Assembly: GCF_016887965.1 (NCBI RefSeq)
Contig: NZ_JAFDVD010000027.1
Span: 1-64,000 of the forward strand
Source: Phycicoccus sonneratiae
GTDB taxonomy: Bacteria; Actinomycetota; Actinomycetes; Actinomycetales; Dermatophilaceae
DNA length: 64,000 nt
Direction: 5' to 3'
The translations under genes and the position numbers were made by a program. Position 1 is the first letter of the stretch. The number at the start of each line of letters is the position of its first letter. Shown in pieces: positions 16,859 through 25,942 of this stretch. The notes beneath the pieces are model-generated. The model searched no databases and was not told the origin of the DNA. It was given only the letters and a program-made list of their open reading frames with translations.

Positions 16859-17238
16859 GACCGACGGAGCTCCTGGAGCGACCACCCGTTCCCGTCGGGG
16901 TCGCCGAAGAAGGCGAACCGGCTGCCCGGCTGGCCCTCGGGGCCGAGCTGCTGCACCTCGGTGATCTCGACCCCGCGGCCGGCGAGTGCGGCCCGGGCGG
17001 CGTCGATGTCCTCGACGACGAGCTGCACGCCGCGGGTCGTGCCCGGCTCGCCGAGCGGCAGGCCGCTGCCGAGGACGACGGACGTGGGGGAGCCGGGAGG
17101 CGTGAGCTGGACGACCCGCATCCCCGGCGCGGGCGAGATGTCGTGGTCGAGGTGGAAGCCGACCTGCTCGGTGTAGAAGGCGACGGCCGCGTCGACGTCC
17201 GAGACGCTCAGGCCGACGACCTCGAGGCGCATGTCCAT
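16855..17238 (-). CDS. VOC-family (glyoxalase-like) protein
   Basis: This 127-residue vicinal-oxygen-chelate protein has two beta-alpha-beta modules (VVGLSVSDVDAAVAFYTEQV; VQLVVEDIDAARAAL) and the terminal FGDPDGNGWSLQE segment with the metal-site Glu. It may be a lyase, dioxygenase or binding protein. The start is firm: AAGGAG stands 6 nt before the ATG. It is divergent from a TetR gene with repeated half-sites between them and is probably its target. Confidence 0.87.
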   Translation of the reverse strand: MDMRLEVVGLSVSDVDAAVAFYTEQVGFHLDHDISPAPGMRVVQLTPPGSPTSVVLGSGLPLGEPGTTRGVQLVVEDIDAARAALAGRGVEITEVQQLGPEGQPGSRFAFFGDPDGNGWSLQELRRS

Positions 17239-17263
17239 GGTGATCTCCTTGAGTAGCGGAATG

Positions 17264-17303
17264 TTCCGTTCCACTAATGTAGCAGAACGGAACGCACCGT
17301 TCC
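17264..17303. promoter_or_regulatory. GGAACG/CGTTCC half-sites between VOC and tetR
   Basis: TTCCGTTC (17264-17271) pairs with GAACGGAA (17285-17292), and GGAACG (17289-17294) pairs with CGTTCC (17298-17303). These half-sites surround a minus-strand -10 (TACATT, 17276-17281) for the VOC gene and lie just upstream of the plus-strand -10 (TAGGCT, 17309-17314) of the TetR gene. They are a candidate operator array for that TetR protein. Confidence 0.6.
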
Positions 17304-17320
17304 AGAGGTAGGCTGGCCCC

Positions 17321-17953
17321 GTGAGTGACTCTGCACGGCTCGACGGCCGACGACGCCAGGCATCGGTCAACGACGGCCTGATCCTCGACGCCGCCCGTGC
17401 CGTCTTCCTCGCCGACCCGGCGGCCCCCATCGCCGACGTGGCCCGTCGCGCCGGCGTCGGCATCAGTGCGCTCTACCGCCGCTACCCGAGCAAGGAGGCT
17501 CTCCTGCGCGAGCTGACCCGCGACGGCCTCCAGCGGTTCGCGGCGGCGCTCGAGGCCGGTCTCGCCGACGAGCGCGACGCGTGGACGGCGTACTGCGCGA
17601 CGCTGGCGGCGGTCGTCGAGGGCGGGAGCCAGGCGCTCGCACAACGTCTCGCCGGCACGTTCACCCCTGATGCGGACCTCGGCGACCTGGCCACCCGGGC
17701 CGACGGGCTGTACCGCGCACTGCACCGACGGGTCCGGGAGGCCGGGGTGCTGCGCGACGACGTGAGCGCGGCCGACGTCATCCTCCTCCTCGAGGTCGTC
17801 ATGCTCGTCGACCTGCCCGACTCCACCCGGATCGGCGAGCTGCGCCAGCGCTACCTCGCGCTCGTGCTGCAGTCGCTGCGAGCGCCCGCGGCGGGCGCGC
17901 TGCCGGGGGCCGCCGCCGGCGGGGAGGAGCTGGCCGCCCGCTGGCAGGGCTGA
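17321..17953 (+). CDS. TetR-family regulator
   Basis: This 210-residue protein has a TetR HTH in residues 20-65 (ILDAARAVFL, IADVARRAGVGISALYRRYP, SKEALLREL) and a helical C-terminal domain (SetR-like). GTG at 17321 lies 6 nt after TAGGCT with no Shine-Dalgarno, so the message is probably leaderless. It is divergent from the VOC gene, which it likely controls together with itself. Confidence 0.88.
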   Translation: MSDSARLDGRRRQASVNDGLILDAARAVFLADPAAPIADVARRAGVGISALYRRYPSKEALLRELTRDGLQRFAAALEAGLADERDAWTAYCATLAAVVEGGSQALAQRLAGTFTPDADLGDLATRADGLYRALHRRVREAGVLRDDVSAADVILLLEVVMLVDLPDSTRIGELRQRYLALVLQSLRAPAAGALPGAAAGGEELAARWQG

Positions 17954-18010
17954 CGGGCCGTCGGGCCCCCCGGCCCCGGACGCGGACGTCGGGTGCGGCG
18001 CCCACGCCGG

Positions 18011-18016
18011 TAGCCT
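18011..18016 (+). promoter_or_regulatory. purL -10 box
   Basis: TAGCCT lies 60 nt upstream of the purL ATG, so here a real leader of about 50 nt with GGGAG 10 nt before the start is predicted, unlike the leaderless neighbours. Confidence 0.4.
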
Positions 18017-18076
18017 GAGCACCGGCGCCCCGCCGTGTCCCGCCGCCCCGCCGCACCCCCCGGGAGAACCCCCGCC

Positions 18077-21000
18077 ATGGCCTCGTCGCACGACCTCGTG
18101 CTGACCACCGTCCCCGGGGGCGCCGCCCTCTCCTCCTTCCGCGCCGTCGGCCTGCTCGCCCGGCTGCGGGTCGTGGCGCCCTCGGTCACGGCGGTGGCCG
18201 CCGAGCACGTGCACTGGGTCGCCAGCGAGGGCGCCCTCGACACCGCCACGGCGGCCACGGTCCGGCGCCTGCTGACCTACGGCGCGCCCTTCGTCCCGGC
18301 CGAGCCGGCCGGCCCGCACACCGCCCTCGTCGTCGTCGCGCCACGCCTCGGCACCCTCTCGCCCTGGGCGTCGAAGGCCACCGACATCGCGCACAGCTGC
18401 GGGGTCGCGGTCCGCCGCGTCGAGCGGGTCACCGAGTACCACCTCGTCTCCGACGACCCGCTCTCCGAGGCCGAGTGGGCCGCCTGCGCCGACCTGCTGC
18501 ACGACCGGATGACCGAGTCCGCCCTCCCCGACCGTGACGCGGCCGCCCACCTCTTCGACGAGCGCGAGGCCGAGCCGATGGCGCACGTCGACGTGCTCGG
18601 CCGCGGCCGGGAGGCGCTCGATGAGGCCGACCGCGCGTTCGGCCTCGCCCTCTCCGACGACGAGGTCGACTACCTCGTCGAGGCGTTCACCGGCCTGCGC
18701 CGCAACCCCACCGACGTCGAGCTGATGATGTTCGCGCAGGCGAACTCCGAGCACTGCCGGCACAAGATCTTCAACGCCGACTTCGTCGTCGACGGTGAGC
18801 CGCAACCGCGGTCGCTCTTCGGGATGATCCGCCACACGGAGGAGGTGTCGCCGGCCGGCACGGTCGTCGCCTACTCCGACAACGCCAGCGTGATGGAGGG
18901 CGGCCGGCGGGTCCGGTGGCTGCCGGAGGACACCGACGGCCCGAGTGCCTACCGCGGGCGCGAGGACGACGTGCACGTCCTCATGAAGGTCGAGACGCAC
19001 AACCACCCGACGGCCATCAGCCCGTTCCCGGGAGCGGCCACCGGCGCCGGCGGCGAGATCCGTGACGAGGGCGCGACCGGCCGCGGCTCGCAGCCCAAGG
19101 CCGGGCTCACCGGGTTCGTCGTCTCCAACCTGCACCTGCCGGGCACCGAGGAGCCCTGGGAGAGCGAGGAGTACGGCGCCCCGGCCCACGTGGCGAGCCC
19201 CCTCGAGATCATGCTCGACGGGCCCATCGGCGCCGCCGCGTTCAACAACGAGTTCGGCCGGCCGGGCCTCGGCGGCTTCTTCCGGGTCTACGAGCAGACC
19301 GTCGACGGCGTCCGCCGCGGCTTCCACAAGCCGATCATGTCCGCGGGCGGGCTCGGCACCATCAGCGCCGACCTCACGCACAAGGTGCTCTTCCCCGCAG
19401 GCACCCTCCTCGTCCAGCTCGGTGGACCCGGCATGCGCATCGGGATGGGTGGTGGTGCGGCGTCGTCGATGGCCGCGGGCGCCAACGCCGCCGACCTCGA
19501 CTTCGACTCCGTGCAGCGGGGCAACCCCGAGATCGAGCGACGGGCCCAGGAGGTCGTCAACCACTGCTGGAGCCTGGGCCCGGACGAGAACCCCATCCTG
19601 GCCATCCACGACGTCGGCGCCGGCGGCCTCTCGAACGCCTTCCCCGAGCTCGTCGACGGGGCCGGCCTCGGCGCCCGGTTCGACCTCTCCGCCGTCCCCC
19701 TCGAGGAGTCGGGTCTCGCGCCGAAGGAGGTGTGGTGCAACGAGTCCCAGGAGCGGTACGTCGTCGCCATCGCCCCGACGTCGCTCGCCCGGCTCGCGGC
19801 CCTGTGCGAGCGCGAGCGGTGCCCGTACGCCGTGGTCGGGGTCGCGAAGGCCGACGGGCAGCTGGTCCTGGCCGACGGCCCGGACGACGTCGAGGGCGAG
19901 GACCGGCCCATCGACATGCCGATGGAGACCCTGCTCGGCAAGCCTCCGCGGATGACCCGCGACGTCACCCGCGTGCCGCGACACGGCGACGACCTCGACC
20001 CCGACGCCCTCGACCTGCGCGAGGCCGCGTACGCGGTGCTCCGGCACCCGACGGTCGCGAGCAAGCGGTTCCTCGTGACGATCGCCGACCGCACGGTCGG
20101 GGGGCTCACGCACCGCGACCAGATGGTCGGTCCCTGGCAGGTGCCCGTCGCCGACGTCGCGGTCACCCTGGCCGACCACGTCGGCTTCGCCGGGGAGGCG
20201 ATGGCCAGCGGCGAGCGGATGCCCCTCGCCTCGGTCGACGCCCCGGCCTCCGGGCGGATGGCCGTCGGCGAGGCGCTGACCAACCTGCTCGCCGCCCCCG
20301 TGGCCGAGCTCGGCCGGGTCAAGCTCTCCTGCAACTGGATGGCCGCGTGCGGCGAGGACGGCGAGGACGCCGCGCTGTACGACACGGTGTCGGCCGTCGC
20401 GATGGAGCTGTGCCCGGCGCTCGGCGTCTCGGTGCCGGTCGGCAAGGACTCGCTGTCGATGCGCACCCGGTGGACCGACCCGGTGAGCGGCGACCCGAAG
20501 CAGGTGACCTCCCCGGTCTCCCTCGTCGTCACCGCGTTCGCCTCGCTGCCCGACGTCCGCACCACGTGGACCCCGCAGCTGCGCCCCGGGGACGAGCTCG
20601 TGGTCGTCGACCTCGGCGCCGGCCGCGACCGGATCGGCGGCTCGATGCTCGCCCAGGTGTCCGGGGCCTTCGGCCGTGAGGTCCCCGACGTCGACGACCC
20701 GCAGCGCCTCGTGTCCCTCGCGGCGGCCTTGCGCGAGATCCGTTCCCGTGGAGTCGAGCTCGCCTACCACGACCGGTCCGACGGTGGGCTCTGGGCCGCG
20801 GTGTGCGAGATGGCCTTCGCCGGTGGGGTCGGGGTCGACGTCTCCGCGCCCTCCGTCGCCGCCCTCTTCGCCGAGGAGCTCGGCGTCGTCCTCGGGGTCG
20901 CCCCCGACGACGTCCCGGCGGTCCGCGAGGTGCTCGCCGCGCACGGGCTCGACGACCTCACCCACGGCGTCGGACGCACCGCGACCGACCGCCGGGTCCG

Positions 21001-21991
21001 GGTGTCCGTCGCCGACGTCGCCGAGCGCCCCGCCCTCGACGAGAGCCTCCGCGACCTCGCGCAGGCCTGGGACGAGGTGTCGTGGCGGATCAGCGTCCTG
21101 CGCGACAACCCGGGCTGCGCCGACGAGGAGCATGCGGCCGTCGGTGCGGACGACGACCCCGGCCTCACGGTGGCCCCGTCCTTCGACCCCACCGACGACG
21201 TCGCGCTGCCGTACCTCGCCACCGGCGTCCGCCCGAAGGTCGCCGTGCTGCGCGAGCAGGGGGTCAACAGCCACGTCGAGACCGCGTTCATGCTCGACCG
21301 CGCGGGCTTCGACGCCTACGACGTGCACATGACCGACCTCCAGAGCGGCCGTGCCGACCTCGCGGACGTCGAGGGGCTCGTGGCGGCCGGTGGCTTCTCG
21401 TACGGCGACACGCTCGGCGCCGGCGAGGGCTGGGCGCGTTCGGTCCTGTTCTCCGAGAGGCTCACCGAGCAGTTCCACGAGTTCTTCCACCGCGACGGCA
21501 CGTTCGGCCTCGGCATCTGCAACGGGTGCCAGATGTTCGCCGCGCTGGCCGACCTCGTCCCGGGTGCCGAGGCGTGGCCGCGCTTCACCCGCAACCGCTC
21601 CGAGCAGTACGAGGCCCGGCTCACCCTCGTCGAGGTCCTCGACAGCCCCTCGGTGCTCACCGCGGGGATGGCCGGGAGCCGCCTCCCGATCGCGGTGGCG
21701 CACGGCGAGGGGTTCGCGGACTTCTCGGCCCGGGGCGACCTCGCGTCGGTGGCGAGGGTCGCCCGCTTCGTCGACCACCACGGCGAGCCCGCGACCACGC
21801 ACCCGTTCAACCCGAACGGCTCGCCCGGCGGCCTGACGGCGGTCACGAGCACCGACGGCCGGTTCACCGCGATGATGCCCCACCCGGAGCGGGTCTCCCG
21901 TAACGTCCAGATGTCGTGGACCAGCGGGACCGTCGAGGACGAGAGCCCCTGGCTGCGGATGTTCCGCAACGCCCGCGTCTTCGTGGGCTGA
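18077..21991 (+). CDS. purL: FGAM synthase, long single-chain type
   Basis: This 1304-residue enzyme converts FGAR to FGAM with ATP and glutamine. It is the proteobacterial/eukaryotic long form: an N-terminal PurS-like and linker part, two AIRS-type ATP-binding halves ([53 protein letters not shown]) and a C-terminal class I glutaminase (residues about 1050-1304) with GICNGCQ nucleophile and MPHPERV. Most actinobacteria I know use separate purS, purQ and a short purL, so the long form is notable. Start: GGGAG 10 nt before the ATG at 18077. Confidence 0.97.
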   Translation: MASSHDLVLTTVPGGAALSSFRAVGLLARLRVVAPSVTAVAAEHVHWVASEGALDTATAATVRRLLTYGAPFVPAEPAGPHTALVVVAPRLGTLSPWASKATDIAHSCGVAVRRVERVTEYHLVSDDPLSEAEWAACADLLHDRMTESALPDRDAAAHLFDEREAEPMAHVDVLGRGREALDEADRAFGLALSDDEVDYLVEAFTGLRRNPTDVELMMFAQANSEHCRHKIFNADFVVDGEPQPRSLFGMIRHTEEVSPAGTVVAYSDNASVMEGGRRVRWLPEDTDGPSAYRGREDDVHVLMKVETHNHPTAISPFPGAATGAGGEIRDEGATGRGSQPKAGLTGFVVSNLHLPGTEEPWESEEYGAPAHVASPLEIMLDGPIGAAAFNNEFGRPGLGGFFRVYEQTVDGVRRGFHKPIMSAGGLGTISADLTHKVLFPAGTLLVQLGGPGMRIGMGGGAASSMAAGANAADLDFDSVQRGNPEIERRAQEVVNHCWSLGPDENPILAIHDVGAGGLSNAFPELVDGAGLGARFDLSAVPLEESGLAPKEVWCNESQERYVVAIAPTSLARLAALCERERCPYAVVGVAKADGQLVLADGPDDVEGEDRPIDMPMETLLGKPPRMTRDVTRVPRHGDDLDPDALDLREAAYAVLRHPTVASKRFLVTIADRTVGGLTHRDQMVGPWQVPVADVAVTLADHVGFAGEAMASGERMPLASVDAPASGRMAVGEALTNLLAAPVAELGRVKLSCNWMAACGEDGEDAALYDTVSAVAMELCPALGVSVPVGKDSLSMRTRWTDPVSGDPKQVTSPVSLVVTAFASLPDVRTTWTPQLRPGDELVVVDLGAGRDRIGGSMLAQVSGAFGREVPDVDDPQRLVSLAAALREIRSRGVELAYHDRSDGGLWAAVCEMAFAGGVGVDVSAPSVAALFAEELGVVLGVAPDDVPAVREVLAAHGLDDLTHGVGRTATDRRVRVSVADVAERPALDESLRDLAQAWDEVSWRISVLRDNPGCADEEHAAVGADDDPGLTVAPSFDPTDDVALPYLATGVRPKVAVLREQGVNSHVETAFMLDRAGFDAYDVHMTDLQSGRADLADVEGLVAAGGFSYGDTLGAGEGWARSVLFSERLTEQFHEFFHRDGTFGLGICNGCQMFAALADLVPGAEAWPRFTRNRSEQYEARLTLVEVLDSPSVLTAGMAGSRLPIAVAHGEGFADFSARGDLASVARVARFVDHHGEPATTHPFNPNGSPGGLTAVTSTDGRFTAMMPHPERVSRNVQMSWTSGTVEDESPWLRMFRNARVFVG

Positions 21992-22005
21992 CGAGAGGGG
22001 GCCGG

Positions 22006-22425
22006 GTGCTCACGCCCGAGGACGTCCAGAACACCCACTTCACGCAGACGCAGTTCCGGGAGGGCTACGACGAGCGCGAGGTCGACGACTTGCTCGACGA
22101 GGTCGTCGCGACCCTCCGCCACCTCGACGGCTCCTCGGCGACGGCGCCCCGCCGGCCGCTCACCGCCGCCGCCGTCCGCGACCGGCGCCTGTCGGTGACC
22201 TCCTTCCGGCGCGGCTACGACGTGCGCGAGGTCGACGCCCTGCTCGCCCGGGTCGCCGACGCGCTGGCCGAGCGCGAGGCGTCCCGGTCCACCACGGCGA
22301 CCGGGAAGGCCGCCTCGGACAGTCGCCCGGTGACGGTCGACCCGGCCTTCTCGGCCACCCCGGGCCCCCGCGAGGGACTCGGGGCCCGGCTCCTGCGGGT
22401 CCTGCGCGGGGATCCCCGGCGGTGA
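22006..22425 (+). CDS. Small DivIVA-motif protein
   Basis: This 139-residue protein contains two copies of the short DivIVA N-terminal motif: LTPEDVQNTHFTQ...FREGYDEREVDDLLDEV at residues 1-34 and LSVTSFRRGYDVREVDALLARV around 58-88. The remainder is disordered with a basic tail. Full DivIVA/Wag31 has one motif and long coiled coils; this is a short, double-motif form of unknown role, possibly a membrane or polar adaptor. GAGAGGGGG precedes the GTG. It lies 14 nt after purL and overlaps the next gene. Confidence 0.8.
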   Translation: MLTPEDVQNTHFTQTQFREGYDEREVDDLLDEVVATLRHLDGSSATAPRRPLTAAAVRDRRLSVTSFRRGYDVREVDALLARVADALAEREASRSTTATGKAASDSRPVTVDPAFSATPGPREGLGARLLRVLRGDPRR

Positions 22426-23534
22426 GCCCCGCGGCGGTCGACGACCGGGCGATCGCCCGCTGGCGCTTCCGCACGCAGCTGCTCGACGGCCGGTCCGCAC
22501 CGGACGCCCCCACGGCCGTCCGCTCCCTCCTCGCCGTCCAGGCCGAGAACCTCGACCAGACGGGATGGGCGCTGGCCTCCCGGGCGCCGGGCCTCACCCC
22601 GCCGGCGCTCGTCGACCTGCTCGCCGACGGCACGCTGGTGCGCACCCACGTGCTGCGTCCGACGTGGCACCTCGTGCACCGGGCCGACCTGCGCTGGCTC
22701 CTCGAGCTCACCGGGCCGCGCGTCCGGCAGCAGGTGGGGCGCCAGCTCGAGCGCGACCTCGGGCTCGACGCCGCCACGGTCGCCGCGTGCACCGACGCCG
22801 TGCTCACGGCCCTCGACGGCACCGCGGACCTCACCCGGGACGAGCTCGGCGCGTCCCTCGGGCGCGCCGGGCACGTCCTCGACGGCATGCGCCTCATGGT
22901 CGTCCTCGCCCACGTCGAGATGGGCCTGCTCGTCGGTAGCGGGGCCCCGCGCCCGGACGGTGGCACCGGTACCCAGACCTACCGCCTCCTCGACGACCGG
23001 CTCGACCCGTCGCCGTACCCCGACCGGGACGAGGCCCTCACGGCCCTGGCCGCCCGGTACGTCCTCGGCCACGGACCGGCCACCGAGCGCGACCTCGCCT
23101 ACTGGGCGACCCTCACGCTCACCGACGTGCGTCGCGGGCTCGCCTCCGCCGCAACGCAGCTCGAGTCCTTCGAGCACGACGGGCGCACGTTCTGGCACGC
23201 CCCCGGCGAGGAGCCCCCACCGCGCCCCCGCACCCCGCGCGTGCACCTCATCCACCTCCTCGACGAGTGGTACCGCGGCCACCAGGACTCCCGGATGGTC
23301 GTCGACGCCGCCGGGCTGCACCCGGTGGGCCGGGAGCCGTCCATCGGCCTGCTCGTCTGCGACGCCCAGATCGCCGGCACCGTGCGTCGCACGGTCCGCC
23401 CGCACTCGGTGGCGTTCGAGGTCGCTCCCTACCGTCCCCTCACCGCGGCCGAGCGACGGGCGCTCGACGGGGAGGCCCGCGCCTACGGGGCGTACCTCGA
23501 CCGCGAGGCCCACGTCTCCGTCACCGGCGACTGA
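22422..23534 (+). CDS. AlkZ-like winged-helix protein (first of pair)
   Basis: This 370-residue protein resembles the AlkZ/YcaQ (winged-helix DNA-binding, DUF1006) family, some members of which are DNA glycosylases that unhook crosslinks or remove alkylated bases. Characteristic parts are ARWRFRTQLL, the SLLAVQAENLDQTGWAL segment and the VLRPTWHLVHRADLRWLL segment. At the place of the catalytic QxQ/QxD motif it reads QAE, so activity is uncertain. The GTG start overlaps the DivIVA-like stop (GTGA). A second, divergent homologue follows. Confidence 0.78.
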   Translation: MSPAAVDDRAIARWRFRTQLLDGRSAPDAPTAVRSLLAVQAENLDQTGWALASRAPGLTPPALVDLLADGTLVRTHVLRPTWHLVHRADLRWLLELTGPRVRQQVGRQLERDLGLDAATVAACTDAVLTALDGTADLTRDELGASLGRAGHVLDGMRLMVVLAHVEMGLLVGSGAPRPDGGTGTQTYRLLDDRLDPSPYPDRDEALTALAARYVLGHGPATERDLAYWATLTLTDVRRGLASAATQLESFEHDGRTFWHAPGEEPPPRPRTPRVHLIHLLDEWYRGHQDSRMVVDAAGLHPVGREPSIGLLVCDAQIAGTVRRTVRPHSVAFEVAPYRPLTAAERRALDGEARAYGAYLDREAHVSVTGD

Positions 23535-23583
23535 CCGGCCGACCCGGACGGCGACCGTCCGCAACCCGTGCCACGCTGCGCGG

Positions 23584-24702
23584 ATGGACCGACGACCGCA
23601 GGCATCGACGACCTGGGCCCGGGCCCTCGGCTGGCGGCTCGGACGGAACCTCCTCGACCCCGTCGGGACCGAGTCGGTGGCCGAGGTGGTGCGTCGCCTC
23701 GGGGCCGTCCCGGCGATGGACGCCTCGCTGGCGGAGCTCGCGATCCGGACCCGCCGACGGTCGTCGCGCCCGGGCGAGCTGGCCGCGGCCCGGGCCGAGG
23801 GGTCGGTCATCACGGCCTTCGCCTTCCGGGGCGCGGTGCACCACCTGTCGGCCGCCGAGGGAGGCGCGTTCCTCGTCCTGCGTGCGGCCGGCCGGCAGTG
23901 GGAGCGGCGCAGCTGGGTCGAGCACTACGGGCTCTCGGCGGACGCGTGGCCGGACTTCCGGGCCACGGTCCGCGACGCCCTGGCCGGCGGTCCGCTGACC
24001 GTCACCGAGCTCGGGGAGGCCGTCACCCGGCGCCCGGCCTACCGCCACCTCACCCCGGTGTTCGCGGAGGGGGCGGGCACCCTCGTCAAGCCCCTCACCT
24101 GGCAGGGCGACATGGTCTTCGGCCCCCCACGGGAGGGGCGCTCCACCTTCCAGCGCCTCGACACCAACCCGCACTGGGGCGGGCTGCCCGACCTCGACGC
24201 CGCGGGGGAGTACGCCGTCACCTCCTTCCTGCGGACCTACGGCCCGGCGACCCCGGAGCACGTCCACCACTGGCTCGGTGACGGGCTCAGCGCGGGTCGG
24301 CGGAGGATCGAGGGCTGGCTCGCGGCCCTCGGCGACCGGCTCGTCGCCGTCGACGTCGAGGGCACGACGGCGTACGTGCTCGCCGAGGACGTCACCGCGC
24401 TGGACGCCGCCGAACCGTCCGACGAGGTGCGCCTGCTCCCGGGCCACGACCAGTGGGTGATGGCGCCGGGCACGGCGGACGAGCGCATCGTGCCGCCCGC
24501 GCGCCGGGAGGCCGTGACGCGCAAGGCGAACATCGTCGTGGCCGGTGGCGTCGTGCGCGGCGTGTGGACGCGCCGGGGCGAGGCCCTGACCGTCGAGTGG
24601 CTCGACGACGCGCCCGTCCCCGAGGCCGCGGTCGCCGCGGAGGCCGAGCGGCTGGCCGGCGTCCTCGGGGTCGACCTGCGCCTGCACCTCACCGCCGGCT
24701 GA
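23584..24702 (+). CDS. AlkZ-like winged-helix protein (second of pair)
   Basis: This 372-residue protein has the same overall layout as its neighbour (helical start, AFAFRGAVHHLSAAEG in the place of RPTWHLVHRAD, C-terminal LLPGHDQWVMAPG). It resembles the AlkZ-like group but reads VPAMD where the Q-containing catalytic motif should be, so by eye the first Gln is missing. It may be a non-catalytic DNA-binding paralogue. It is separated from the first copy by 49 nt and converges with the methyltransferase-like gene with only 3 nt between stops. Confidence 0.7.
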   Translation: MDRRPQASTTWARALGWRLGRNLLDPVGTESVAEVVRRLGAVPAMDASLAELAIRTRRRSSRPGELAAARAEGSVITAFAFRGAVHHLSAAEGGAFLVLRAAGRQWERRSWVEHYGLSADAWPDFRATVRDALAGGPLTVTELGEAVTRRPAYRHLTPVFAEGAGTLVKPLTWQGDMVFGPPREGRSTFQRLDTNPHWGGLPDLDAAGEYAVTSFLRTYGPATPEHVHHWLGDGLSAGRRRIEGWLAALGDRLVAVDVEGTTAYVLAEDVTALDAAEPSDEVRLLPGHDQWVMAPGTADERIVPPARREAVTRKANIVVAGGVVRGVWTRRGEALTVEWLDDAPVPEAAVAAEAERLAGVLGVDLRLHLTAG

Positions 24703-24705
24703 CCG

Positions 24706-25512
24706 TCAGCGTCGACGCCAGGACCCGGGGTCCGGGGGCTCGGGGGACGCGGCGGCCGTCGCGTCGGAGGCCCGCAGCGGGCGGGCGGAGGGCACCCGAC
24801 GGGCGACGTCCGCGCCCGGCAGCACCCCGGTGGGCAGCGCGGCCGAGGCCGCGGCCCGGCGCAGCGTGTAGAGGTCGAGCGGGGAGGCCGACGCGACGAG
24901 GACGAGGTTGCCGAACCGCCGCCCCTTGAGGACCTCGTGCAGGCCGACGAGTGCGGTGTGCCCGAACGCCTCTCGCGCCCCGGCCACGACCCGCGCGACG
25001 TACCGCATCCCCGGCTCGTCGGTGAGGTTGGCGAGGAGGAGACCGGTGTCGCCGAGCACCCGGCGGACGTCGGTGAGCCACTCCACGGTGCCCAGACCGG
25101 CGGGGACCCGACCCTCCGCGAAGGCGTCGAGGACGACGACGTCCGCGCTCGCGTCGCGCAGCGCGGCGACCCCGTCCTCGCCGCGCACCGGCCGGACCCG
25201 GATGCGGTGGCCGCGGGGGAGGGGCAGCTCGCGGCGCACGGACTCGGTGAGGGCGGCGTCGGGCTCGAGGACCACCTGGGTCGACCCCGGCCGGGTGTGG
25301 TGCAGCCACCGCGCGAGGGTCAGCCCGGCGCCCCCGACGTGGGTGACGCGCAGCCGCCCCGCCGGCGCCAGCGCGTCGACGGCGAGGGCGAGGTGCTGCA
25401 CGTACTCGAAGTGCAGCGCGGCGGGGTCCGCGAGGTCGACCGCTGACTGGGGGAAGCCGTCGACGAGGACGGTGACGGCACCCCCGTCCTCCTCGAAGCG
25501 CACGTCGACCAC
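24706..25512 (-). CDS. Spermidine synthase-like methyltransferase-fold protein
   Basis: This 268-residue Rossmann-fold protein resembles the spermidine-synthase-like group of actinobacteria. It has VTHVGGAGLTLARWLHH (nucleotide-binding loop), LEPDAALTESV and VVVLDAFAEGRVP (catalytic-loop Asp region). The C-terminal 45 residues are disordered. Whether it makes polyamines is doubtful; such stand-alone proteins often lack activity. GTG at 25512 follows TAGCCT (25520-25525) by 7 nt and is probably leaderless. Confidence 0.75.
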   Translation of the reverse strand: MVDVRFEEDGGAVTVLVDGFPQSAVDLADPAALHFEYVQHLALAVDALAPAGRLRVTHVGGAGLTLARWLHHTRPGSTQVVLEPDAALTESVRRELPLPRGHRIRVRPVRGEDGVAALRDASADVVVLDAFAEGRVPAGLGTVEWLTDVRRVLGDTGLLLANLTDEPGMRYVARVVAGAREAFGHTALVGLHEVLKGRRFGNLVLVASASPLDLYTLRRAAASAALPTGVLPGADVARRVPSARPLRASDATAAASPEPPDPGSWRRR

Positions 25513-25551
25513 GGTCAGGAGGCTACGGGCACGGTCGTCGGCGGCCGCGGG

Positions 25552-25557
25552 TAGCGT
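25552..25557 (+). promoter_or_regulatory. -10 box, leaderless sterol-carrier-like gene
   Basis: TAGCGT is 7 nt before the ATG at 25565. Together with TAGCCT at 25520-25525 on the other strand it forms a compact divergent promoter pair in a 52 bp gap. Confidence 0.5.
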
Positions 25558-25564
25558 CGTCGGC

Positions 25565-25942
25565 ATGCCACCCCGCCGTCGCACCGACCCCGCCGCCGGC
25601 ACGGCGGCCCTGGCCGCCTGGCGTGCCGACCCCGAGGGCACCGACCGCGCCACCCGGGCCACCGCCGTCCGGCACACCCTCGACGAGCTCGCCGCGCGAG
25701 CCCCGGGCAACAGCGTCGAGGTGCGGGTGCCGCCCTTCGGCGTCGTCCAGTGCGTCGAGGGTCCGCGGCACACCCGCGGCACCCCGCCCAACGTCGTCGA
25801 GACCGACGCCGAGTCGTGGCTGCGGCTCGCCACCGGCACCCTCGCCTGGGCGCAGGCCCTCGCCGAGGGGGTGCTGCGGGTCAGCGGCACCCGCGCCGAC
25901 CTCTCGCCCCTGCTGCCCCTCACCCGCGAGGAGGCCATGTGA
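25565..25942 (+). CDS. Sterol-carrier-family small protein
   Basis: This 125-residue protein resembles the sterol carrier (SCP-X-like, MDMPI-related) family protein found near purF in mycobacteria. Motifs are VRHTLDELAARAPGNSVEVRVPPFGVVQC and TPPNVVETDAESWLRLATG. The role is unknown; a lipid-like ligand is only a family inference. The stop is overlapped by the next gene as GTGA. Confidence 0.75.
   Translation: MPPRRRTDPAAGTAALAAWRADPEGTDRATRATAVRHTLDELAARAPGNSVEVRVPPFGVVQCVEGPRHTRGTPPNVVETDAESWLRLATGTLAWAQALAEGVLRVSGTRADLSPLLPLTREEAM

Noticed and set aside
16820-21883. Long minus-strand open frame antisense to purL (over 1600 codons)
   Set aside because: Its codons mirror purL on the other strand, the product is low-complexity Gly/Arg/Asp/Val-rich, and purL is beyond doubt. 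GC-rich DNA gives such shadow frames.
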